Below, piece after piece: positions 19,355-26,679 of a stretch of DNA of 64,000 bases. Each line of letters begins with the position of its first letter. Position 1 is the stretch's first letter. Source of the stretch: JBGCFO01 sp045106955 (GTDB lineage Bacteria; Pseudomonadota; Alphaproteobacteria; Rickettsiales; Rickettsiaceae); the NCBI GenBank assembly GCA_045106955.1, contig JBGCFO010000003.1, positions 1 to 64,000 of the forward strand, given 5' to 3'. Below the pieces are notes generated by a model. The model worked only from the letters and a program-made list of their open reading frames with translations, did no database searches and was not told the origin of the DNA. The position numbers and the translations under genes were made by a program.

Positions 19355-20737
19355 TTATTTTACTTTAAAACGATCAGTTATAAGTAAAAAATACGTAAAT
19401 AAACATACGTTAATTACAACTCCAATAAAAACGCCTCTCAAGCTAGTATTAAACATACTGCTTATACATAATTCCCATAATAAAAATCCAAGAAATCCAC
19501 AAATACTACAAAACAGCATATTTTTTTTGCTAATAACTAAATCAAATACGGCAAAAATAAATGGCACAAGAGCGAAAGAACTCCAAAATCCAGACATGAA
19601 AATCACTAAATCTATTACACTATCGAATAAAAGAGCGACGTATATCGATGCACTACCAATTGCAACATTGATAATACGAGCTGTCATTAGTAACTTTTTT
19701 TGATTTTTCCACTTATAGATTCCATAAAAAATATCCTTTGCACAAGTAATGGAGATTATATTTAAATCAGAATCTGCAGTTGACATCACCGCTGCAAAAA
19801 ATCCAACAATTACTAACCCTTTAATCCCTAATGGCATAATATTGTCTATTAATGATAATAGAGCAATTTCTTTAGGTTGATCTGGATAAAAATGAAAAGC
19901 AAGTAATCCATTTAGTGTAACTAAAATCAAAAATAATAAATATATAGCTGATTTAATGTATATTGCCTTTATTGTAAAAGATGGATTTTTATTGATTAAT
20001 ATCCTCTTTATAAATGTTGGTTGAATAGAGATAACTGCAAATCCTAAAGCAATAGATATAGTATCGCTTATTAAATTTTTATTATCAAAAATATTATATT
20101 GATTGTGATCAATACTAGATATAAATTTATACAACCCCAAACTTTGTATTCCAACAATTGTAAGAACTGGTATCGCAATTGTTATTGCAAAAAATTGTAA
20201 TAAATTTGTAAAAATAACAGATCTAAAACCACCTACTGTAGTATAAATTACTAATATACTATAACTAATCACTGTGCATAAAATATAATCTATATTTAAG
20301 GCATATTGAAAAATTCTAGCACTTACACTAATTTGCGCAGCTAAAAACCCAATAGAAATACAAATAACAGAAACACCAGAAATAATTCTGCCAGATATTC
20401 CATAATATTTGGCCATGATGTCCCCTATAGTATCAGTGCCATAATATTTTGCTATTCTTGGCACAATATATATTGCCACCAAAATATCTACAGGTATGGT
20501 TAAAATTAACCCATAACTATAAGATAAATTACCAACAAAAACTTTTTCTGCTAAACCAAATACAGTTCCACCGCCTATCGATGCAACAAAAATAGTAGCG
20601 ATCAAGATTAGCAGATTATTTTGCGAACTATCAAAAACATTAGAGTAATATTTAAAATTACTTGAATTAGACCTTGAATATAATCCAACGAATAGGACTA
20701 GTAATAAATAAATACATAAAATAAAAACGTCAATCAA
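19355..20737 (-). CDS. Sodium:solute symporter family (SSS) transporter
   Basis: This 460-residue integral membrane protein has about 12-13 hydrophobic spans and the layout of the SSS family (PutP/PanF-like). Typical elements are a start in a membrane span with VGLYSRS, FVASIGGGTVFGLAEKVF (about 51-68), the TVGGFRSVIFTNLLQF block near 167-182 and a VGFFAAVMSTADSDLN block near 305-320. The last resembles the AAxMSTxDS sodium-site signature. The substrate cannot be read from sequence; amino acids, pantothenate and other small acids are all possible. The start is a TTG whose TTGA overlaps the stop of the AmpG-like gene, so the pair is translationally coupled. It is the last gene of an operon beginning at rpiB. 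Confidence 0.85.
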   Translation of the reverse strand: MIDVFILCIYLLLVLFVGLYSRSNSSNFKYYSNVFDSSQNNLLILIATIFVASIGGGTVFGLAEKVFVGNLSYSYGLILTIPVDILVAIYIVPRIAKYYGTDTIGDIMAKYYGISGRIISGVSVICISIGFLAAQISVSARIFQYALNIDYILCTVISYSILVIYTTVGGFRSVIFTNLLQFFAITIAIPVLTIVGIQSLGLYKFISSIDHNQYNIFDNKNLISDTISIALGFAVISIQPTFIKRILINKNPSFTIKAIYIKSAIYLLFLILVTLNGLLAFHFYPDQPKEIALLSLIDNIMPLGIKGLVIVGFFAAVMSTADSDLNIISITCAKDIFYGIYKWKNQKKLLMTARIINVAIGSASIYVALLFDSVIDLVIFMSGFWSSFALVPFIFAVFDLVISKKNMLFCSICGFLGFLLWELCISSMFNTSLRGVFIGVVINVCLFTYFLLITDRFKVK

Positions 20738-22014
20738 TTGAGTATTTTTCTAACATAATTAATCAACAACAAAGCTGGTATAGTTATAACAATCATTAGT
20801 AAGAAAAAGCTATACCAACCAAAATTATGTACTACATAGCCAGAAACACTAGGAAAAATAGATCTAGATAATCCCATCATAGAAGAAAAAAATGAGTACT
20901 GAGTTGCTCTAAAAGCACCATAACATAAAGAAGAAATAAATGCGATATAAACAGCCATTGTCATACCTCCAGTAATTCCTTCCGATGCAATTACTATACA
21001 CAACAACCATAATGTTTTACCATGAGCTTCTTGAAATAGAAATAAAATATGAGCTATAGCATGTAAAGATCCAAAGATTAATAATCCACGATAAATACTT
21101 AATCTTTTCATAGCTAAGCTTGCAATAAAACTTCCTATGATAGCAGAGATAATTCCAAAAAATTTTCCAACAATTGCAATATCAAAAGAATCATAGCCAA
21201 GATGCAGTAGAAATGGCTGAATCATAATACCAATAAAATTATCTGGTAATCTATATAGAATTAAAAATATTAAAATTACTGCAACATGCTTATATAAGCC
21301 AATATGAGCTATAATTTGTCTAAAAAACTTACTAAATACTAAATTATTTACTGCTGTATCAAAATATTTAGTTTTAGAACTTTTAAATGAATAAAATAAT
21401 AAAATTGGAAAAAAACTAACAATTAATGCAAATAGTAAATATATTTTTTGAAATCCTATATAATTAGATAACATGATTGCTCCAGAGCTAGCGATTAACA
21501 TGCCAACACGATATCCAAGCACGTAAAATCCAGATACTCTTCCTTGATCACTTCTGTTAATGATTTCTGTTTTAAACCCACCTAAAATACTGTCTTGAGT
21601 CGAGCTGCAAAATGAAATAAATAATGCAATAATGCCAAATACAAGAAGATTATGAGATGGGTTAACTATACTTAATAATAATATCAATACAATCATTAGA
21701 GAATGAATAACAACTAACCATGATAACCTATGGCCAAAAATATCAGCTAATTTACCTAGATAGATTGTATCTAATATTGGAGCCCAAATAAAATTAATGG
21801 CGTATGGGATAGAAATAATTGCAAACACTCCAATAGTTCGAATATCTATCTGATCTATAGCTAACCAGTAATTCAATGTGCTACCTGTTATAACCAGAGT
21901 AAAACCGCTAATAAAACCAAATAAACAAATAATAAATTCTGAATTATAATCTGTATTATTCTTAGGAATGTTACGAAATTTTTTTAAGCCTTGAAATATG
22001 TCGACCACCTTCAA
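20734..22014 (-). CDS. AmpG-like major facilitator permease (copy 1)
   Basis: The 426-residue, twelve-span transporter resembles AmpG, the permease that imports GlcNAc-anhydro-muropeptides for recycling; rickettsial genomes often hold several AmpG paralogues of unproven substrate. Family features are PYAINFIWAPILDTIYLG near residue 70, SSTQDSILGGFKTEIINRSD near 137-156 and YVLGYRVGMLIASSGAIML near 165-183. The first possible start, TTG at 22014, lies 44 bases inside rpiB. A GTG at 22008 is an alternative, and the true start is uncertain because no good ribosome site or ATG is present. A second paralogue is at 57054-58322. Confidence 0.8.
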   Translation of the reverse strand: MKVVDIFQGLKKFRNIPKNNTDYNSEFIICLFGFISGFTLVITGSTLNYWLAIDQIDIRTIGVFAIISIPYAINFIWAPILDTIYLGKLADIFGHRLSWLVVIHSLMIVLILLLSIVNPSHNLLVFGIIALFISFCSSTQDSILGGFKTEIINRSDQGRVSGFYVLGYRVGMLIASSGAIMLSNYIGFQKIYLLFALIVSFFPILLFYSFKSSKTKYFDTAVNNLVFSKFFRQIIAHIGLYKHVAVILIFLILYRLPDNFIGIMIQPFLLHLGYDSFDIAIVGKFFGIISAIIGSFIASLAMKRLSIYRGLLIFGSLHAIAHILFLFQEAHGKTLWLLCIVIASEGITGGMTMAVYIAFISSLCYGAFRATQYSFFSSMMGLSRSIFPSVSGYVVHNFGWYSFFLLMIVITIPALLLINYVRKILN

Positions 22015-22408
22015 ATTTTGTTGATAAGAAAGATTCCACGATTTTTATCGCAAGATCATTATTAACTAATTTCGATCCAAGAACCAATACATTCGCATTA
22101 TTATGCAAGCGAGATTTTTTTGCCATGAATTCGTCTGTGCACAAAGCTGCACGAATAGTAGATCTCCTGTTTGCTGCAATCGACATACCTATTCCTGTAT
22201 CGCAAATCAAAATTCCTAAATCAGCTTCATCATTTTCTATAACATCAACAACAAAATCAGCGTAATCTGGATAATCAACAGAATCTTTATTATTATGAAC
22301 ACCTAAATCTCTTACTGAGATTTCAAGGTCCATTATATATTTTACAATTTCTTTTTTTAATAGATAACCTCTATGGTCACTCGCAATGGCAATGTGGTGA
22401 GCCTTCAT
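21971..22408 (-). CDS. rpiB: Ribose-5-phosphate isomerase B
   Basis: RpiB interconverts ribose-5-phosphate and ribulose-5-phosphate in the non-oxidative pentose phosphate pathway. The 145-residue protein shows IAIASDHRGYLLK at the N terminus, the active-site block LICDTGIGMSIAANR (catalytic Cys near residue 69) and the C-terminal NVLVLGSK and FEGGRHISRL. These are diagnostic of RpiB rather than RpiA. It is complete and leads a three-gene minus-strand operon with an unusually long 44-base overlap into the AmpG-like gene. It is divergent from the NlpD-like gene across 89 bases. Confidence 0.94.
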   Translation of the reverse strand: MKAHHIAIASDHRGYLLKKEIVKYIMDLEISVRDLGVHNNKDSVDYPDYADFVVDVIENDEADLGILICDTGIGMSIAANRRSTIRAALCTDEFMAKKSRLHNNANVLVLGSKLVNNDLAIKIVESFLSTKFEGGRHISRLKKIS

Positions 22409-22497
22409 CTTATGACAAAACTTGCTTTAAATTAATTGATAACAGATGTATTATATATTAATAATAATCCATATCATAATGAAAATTACTAAATTTT

Positions 22498-23385
22498 ATG
22501 AATAAACCAAACAAAATTAAACTTTGCTTAATTTACACATTATTAATCAATAATTTAACAGGTTGTATCCAGCAAGATCCAGCTCCAATTCATTACAATC
22601 ATAATAAAATTTATAGTAGATCTGGCGTTAAAGAAACAGGATCAATATCAATTCAGAACAACTCAGATCGAGAAGATGATGCAGACATCATATCAAAGGA
22701 AATATTAGTGCAAGAAAATGATTTGCAGGTAAATACTGAATATTTAACAAATTCACAACCTAATGTAAATTTTGTACTCCCAAATGAATATCAAGATCAA
22801 CAAATCGTATATCACGAAGTTATGTTTGGAGAAACATTAGATCAGATAGCGAAAAATTATAACACCACTATCTCAGCGATACTTATATTAAATGACATAG
22901 ATAGCCCATCTGATATTCATGAATCACAAATTATAAAAATTAAAACAACAAAAGATGTTATTAATCAATTAAATCAAAAAATTAACACAGATAATCAATT
23001 AAAACATATATCATTGATTAAGCCAGTCAATGGTAATGTCGTATCGCGCTTTGGCGAAAAAATGCCTGACGGATCAATTAATAAAGGCATAAATATTTCG
23101 ACTGATGAAGGATCTGATGTTGTATCGGTAATCAATGGAAAGGTAATGCATGCAGGTTATGATGAAAAATTTGGAAATATTGTCATAATAGAATCAAAGC
23201 AATATAATTTAGCTATTGCGTACGCACATCTAGAAGAAAATCTTGTAAATGTAGGAAATATAGTTAAGCAAGACGAAGTCATTGGGTATGTTGGAAATAC
23301 TGGTAACGTTAATTCTCCACAATTACATTTTGCCATTAGACAAAATAATGTTCCTATTGATCCTTTAAAACTGTTACCAAAATGA
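22498..23385 (+). CDS. NlpD-like lipoprotein with LysM and degenerate LytM domains
   Basis: The protein begins with a lipoprotein signal ending in a lipobox LTGC (Cys near residue 22), so it is probably anchored in the outer membrane. A low-complexity linker is followed by a LysM peptidoglycan-binding domain (about 104-150, VYHEVMFGETLDQIA). A C-terminal M23/LytM domain (about 178-295) follows. Zinc ligands of active M23 enzymes are changed: the HxxxD motif reads NKGIN and the HLHF motif reads QLHF, so only one of those His remains. This matches NlpD/EnvC-type activators, which bind and switch on periplasmic amidases for daughter-cell separation. An active endopeptidase is unlikely. Confidence 0.83.
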   Translation: MNKPNKIKLCLIYTLLINNLTGCIQQDPAPIHYNHNKIYSRSGVKETGSISIQNNSDREDDADIISKEILVQENDLQVNTEYLTNSQPNVNFVLPNEYQDQQIVYHEVMFGETLDQIAKNYNTTISAILILNDIDSPSDIHESQIIKIKTTKDVINQLNQKINTDNQLKHISLIKPVNGNVVSRFGEKMPDGSINKGINISTDEGSDVVSVINGKVMHAGYDEKFGNIVIIESKQYNLAIAYAHLEENLVNVGNIVKQDEVIGYVGNTGNVNSPQLHFAIRQNNVPIDPLKLLPK

Positions 23386-23423
23386 TTGCTTGGCTATAGT
23401 GATATAACTAAATATATTTTATA

Positions 23424-23912
23424 ATGACTAACTATTTTAATCTATTAAATTTAAAACAAACATACTCAATAGATAAAGATGAATTAGAGAATAATTATCT
23501 AAAAATGCAGGCGAAATATCACCCAGATAATATTAACTACCAGGAAGATAGACTAGAGTTTTTAGAAAAATCTAGTATTCTTAATAATGCTTATGAAATA
23601 TTAAAAAATGATATTCAACGAGCAGAATATCTCCTAAAACTTAATAATGTAAATGTAGAAAATGCATGCATATCAAAAAATATCGATTTGAATGAAATAT
23701 ACAAGCAATTTGAATTAATAGACAACACAAATAACTTGGAAGATTTAAAGAATATGTACGATAAAAAAATCCTTGTAAAGAATCAGTTAATTGCTAATAT
23801 CAAAAACAGTTTGGATGATAAAAATGATATTCAATCCGCATTAACGCATTTTGTTCATCTTAAATACATAAATAGGTTAATTAAAGCTATAAAAGGCAAA
23901 AATATAATATGA
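23424..23912 (+). CDS. hscB: Fe-S assembly co-chaperone HscB
   Basis: HscB is the J-domain partner that delivers the IscU scaffold to HscA. The 162-residue protein begins MTNYFNLLNL, carries the J-domain signature KYHPDN near residue 31-36 (HPD intact), NNAYEILKNDIQRAEYLLKL near 51-70, and a C-terminal helical bundle that binds IscU. The next gene, hscA, begins inside its last codon, and fdx follows with another four-base overlap, giving a tightly coupled hscB-hscA-fdx operon. iscS, iscU and iscA are not immediately upstream, so the isc cluster is split in this genome or lies elsewhere. Confidence 0.92.
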   Translation: MTNYFNLLNLKQTYSIDKDELENNYLKMQAKYHPDNINYQEDRLEFLEKSSILNNAYEILKNDIQRAEYLLKLNNVNVENACISKNIDLNEIYKQFELIDNTNNLEDLKNMYDKKILVKNQLIANIKNSLDDKNDIQSALTHFVHLKYINRLIKAIKGKNII

Positions 23913-25744
23913 AAATATTTAATATTGCAGAACCAGATTCTCATAAAAACAAATCTATTGCAATTGGAATTGATTTTGGTACCACCAATTCTTTAGTGGC
24001 TTTTTCCGAAAATCGTTCGCCTAGAATTATTCCAGACGATAATTCAAGAGGGTTAATTCCCTCTACTATTTCTTTTGAAAATAATCAAGTTTTGATTGGG
24101 AAAGATAGGTTTGAAAATGATCAAATAATACATTCAATAAAGCGTATATTAGGCAAATCTAAGGAAGAGCTTTTAAATTCCACTACAACAAATTTTATTC
24201 AAAAATATTTAGATAAAAATTCATCTAGGCCTTTGATAAATATTGGCGATAATAAATTTACCTCATCAGAGCTAGTTGCGCAAATCCTGTCATCATTAAA
24301 AAATCAAGCTGAAAGAGCCTTGAATAAAGAAATATCCGATGTTGTACTTACTGTACCAGCTTATTTTGATGATACAGCAAAAGGAGAGATAATGTTTGCT
24401 GCAAAAATTGCTCAACTTAATGTGTTACGCTTAATTTCAGAACCAACTGCTGCTGCTTATGCATACGGCATAGAAAAAAAAGCACATGCAACATACCTAG
24501 TGTTCGATCTTGGCGGTGGCACATTTGATGTATCACTAATTAAGCTGAATCATGGAATTTTAAAAGTTATCGCTGCAAATGGTGATAATAATTTAGGAGG
24601 AAATGATATCGATTATTTAATCGCAAAGCATTTATCAGAAAAACACAATATTCACGATATTAATTCTATTATATATATCGCAAAAACAATAAAACATGAA
24701 CTAACATATCAAGACTCAGTAAGCATAAAACATAATAATACTTTATTTTCCTTGGATAGAACAACATTATCTCAATTAATCGAGCCGATAATGCGATCTA
24801 TGATTAATATAGTAAAAAATACCTTATCTACATTAGAAAATGAACAAAAATTAGATGGAATCATTTTAGTGGGAGGTTCGACTCGTATGTTACTGATAAA
24901 AGAACGATTACAACAAGAATTTATGACACAAATTTTATCTGATATTGATCCAGATAAAATAGTTGCGTTTGGAGCAGCGCTACAAGCTGAAAATTTAACT
25001 AAATCATCAGATCAATCAAAAGATATAATTATAGATGCTCTTCCTCTATCTTTAGGAATAGAACTATATGGATCTATGGTAGAAAAGATTATTTTGCGCA
25101 ATACATCAATCCCAATTTCTGTAAAAAAGGAATTTACAACATATGTTGATAATCAAAATGCTATAATGTTTCATATAGTTCAAGGAGAGCGTGAAATGGC
25201 CCAAGATTGCAGGTCTATAGCTAAATTTGAATTATCAAATCTTCCAAAAGCTAAAGCTGGTCAAATTAAAGTTGAAGTAATATTTTCAATTGACTCAGAT
25301 GGTATCTTATCTGTTAGTGCATTCGAAAAAATTAGCGGCAATTCTCATACAATTGAAGTTAAGCCAACTTATGGTTTAAGCAAGGATGAAATAGATCAAA
25401 TATTAGAAAAAGCTTACAGATACTCCAGAGCAGATCATGAGAGTCGATTATTATCCGAAGTAAAATTCAATGCAAATAAATTGATAAAATCAACGCAAGA
25501 AAATCAACATACTATTAAAGAAGTTATGAGCTCAGCAGAACGTCAGAAATTAAAGAATATGTTGCATAAATTAAATCTAGCAATACAAGAAGATGATTAC
25601 GATAAAATTATATATAATACAGAATCGTTATCTTCTTGGTATGAAAAATTTAGCGAAATTATGCTCAATCTAGCCATTTCAGACAAGTTAGAAGGTAAAA
25701 ATATTGACAAAATACAAAATCAAATAAATAGCATACGAAAATGA
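23909..25744 (+). CDS. hscA: Fe-S assembly chaperone HscA (Hsp70 family)
   Basis: HscA is a specialised Hsp70 that helps transfer Fe-S clusters from IscU. The nucleotide-binding domain shows GIDFGTTNSLVAF (about 21), RLISEPTAAAYAYGIE (about 171), YLVFDLGGGTFDVSLIKL (about 190) and LVGGSTRM (about 320). The substrate-binding domain follows from about 385, with a helical lid from about 500. At 611 residues it is slightly shorter than DnaK, as usual for HscA. Its ATG overlaps the hscB stop and its TGA overlaps the fdx start, both by four bases. Confidence 0.95.
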   Translation: MKIFNIAEPDSHKNKSIAIGIDFGTTNSLVAFSENRSPRIIPDDNSRGLIPSTISFENNQVLIGKDRFENDQIIHSIKRILGKSKEELLNSTTTNFIQKYLDKNSSRPLINIGDNKFTSSELVAQILSSLKNQAERALNKEISDVVLTVPAYFDDTAKGEIMFAAKIAQLNVLRLISEPTAAAYAYGIEKKAHATYLVFDLGGGTFDVSLIKLNHGILKVIAANGDNNLGGNDIDYLIAKHLSEKHNIHDINSIIYIAKTIKHELTYQDSVSIKHNNTLFSLDRTTLSQLIEPIMRSMINIVKNTLSTLENEQKLDGIILVGGSTRMLLIKERLQQEFMTQILSDIDPDKIVAFGAALQAENLTKSSDQSKDIIIDALPLSLGIELYGSMVEKIILRNTSIPISVKKEFTTYVDNQNAIMFHIVQGEREMAQDCRSIAKFELSNLPKAKAGQIKVEVIFSIDSDGILSVSAFEKISGNSHTIEVKPTYGLSKDEIDQILEKAYRYSRADHESRLLSEVKFNANKLIKSTQENQHTIKEVMSSAERQKLKNMLHKLNLAIQEDDYDKIIYNTESLSSWYEKFSEIMLNLAISDKLEGKNIDKIQNQINSIRK

Positions 25745-26082
25745 ATATGAAGACAGTAAAAATCACTTTTATTTCAGATGGTAATCACGAGCAAGAAGTC
25801 GATGCTCCAATTGGATTATCCGTTTTAGAGGTAGCTCATGCTCATGATATTGATCTAGAAGGAGCTTGCGAAGGATCTCTAGCATGTGCAACATGTCATG
25901 TGATATTGGAAAAAGATTTTTATGAAACACTAGAAGAACCATCTGAAGAAGAGGAAGATATGCTAGATTTAGCATTTGGATTAACCGAGACATCAAGACT
26001 TGGTTGTCAAATTATTATAGATGAAAATTGCCAGGGAAAAAAATTTCTCTTACCATCTGCAACGCGTAATATTAAAATATAG
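25741..26082 (+). CDS. fdx: ISC-type [2Fe-2S] ferredoxin
   Basis: This 113-residue adrenodoxin-like ferredoxin supplies electrons for Fe-S cluster assembly. The ligands are seen in CEGSLACATCHVI (residues about 39-51) and LGCQII near 90, the Cx5Cx2C...C pattern of the family. The acidic partner-binding helix EEPSEEEEDML lies between them. It is the third gene of the hscB-hscA-fdx operon; the start is either ATG 25741 (overlapping the hscA stop) or the ATG two codons later. The nitroreductase gene follows eight bases downstream. Confidence 0.94.
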   Translation: MNMKTVKITFISDGNHEQEVDAPIGLSVLEVAHAHDIDLEGACEGSLACATCHVILEKDFYETLEEPSEEEEDMLDLAFGLTETSRLGCQIIIDENCQGKKFLLPSATRNIKI

Positions 26083-26090
26083 GTATAAAA

Positions 26091-26672
26091 ATGAAAAATA
26101 TTCAAGAAGTATTTAATGAAAAAACATGCTATGCATTTTCAGATAAAGCTGTAGATCTAAAATTACTACGTCGAATATATGACGTCATGAAGCTTGGTCC
26201 TACTTCAGCCAATTCTTGTCCCCTAAGGATGGTATTTGTACATAGTAAAGAAGAAAAGGAGAAATTATATCAATGTCTTTCTCCTGGAAACATCGAAAAA
26301 ACAAAATCTGCGCCCATTACTACGATTCTTGCCCACGATGATGAATTTTATAAAAAAATGACAAAATTATTTCCTCATTCAAGCGATTTAATGAATAAAT
26401 TTGCTCAATCTAAAGAACTAGCGCACAATATAGCAATGCAAAATTCTTTATTACAAGCTGCGTATTTTATGATTACAGCTAGAGGATTTGGTTTGCAAAT
26501 AGGGCCAATGGGAGGTTTTAATAAAGATGCGATAAATGAAAAATTCTTTAATGATGACTCAAATTGGCGTGTAAATTTTTTATGTAATTTAGGTTATGCC
26601 AAAAATCACGATAATGAAACTTCAACAAAAAGCCCAAGATTAGAATTTGATGAAACATGTAAAATAATATAA
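26091..26672 (+). CDS. Nitroreductase family protein (RutE/HadB type)
   Basis: The 193-residue FMN-binding protein matches the malonic semialdehyde reductase (RutE)/HadB subgroup. Blocks are KLGPTSANSCPLRMVFV near residue 35-51, APITTILAHDDEFY near 75, NIAMQNSLLQAAYFMITARG near 113-132, GPMGGF, and the C-terminal SPRLEFDETCKII. The substrate is uncertain. The pyrimidine-degradation genes that accompany rutE in E. coli are not here, so a general NAD(P)H-dependent reductase role is likely. It sits between fdx and polA with gaps under ten bases, so it may be co-transcribed with both. Confidence 0.8.
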   Translation: MKNIQEVFNEKTCYAFSDKAVDLKLLRRIYDVMKLGPTSANSCPLRMVFVHSKEEKEKLYQCLSPGNIEKTKSAPITTILAHDDEFYKKMTKLFPHSSDLMNKFAQSKELAHNIAMQNSLLQAAYFMITARGFGLQIGPMGGFNKDAINEKFFNDDSNWRVNFLCNLGYAKNHDNETSTKSPRLEFDETCKII

Positions 26673-26679
26673 ATATATA

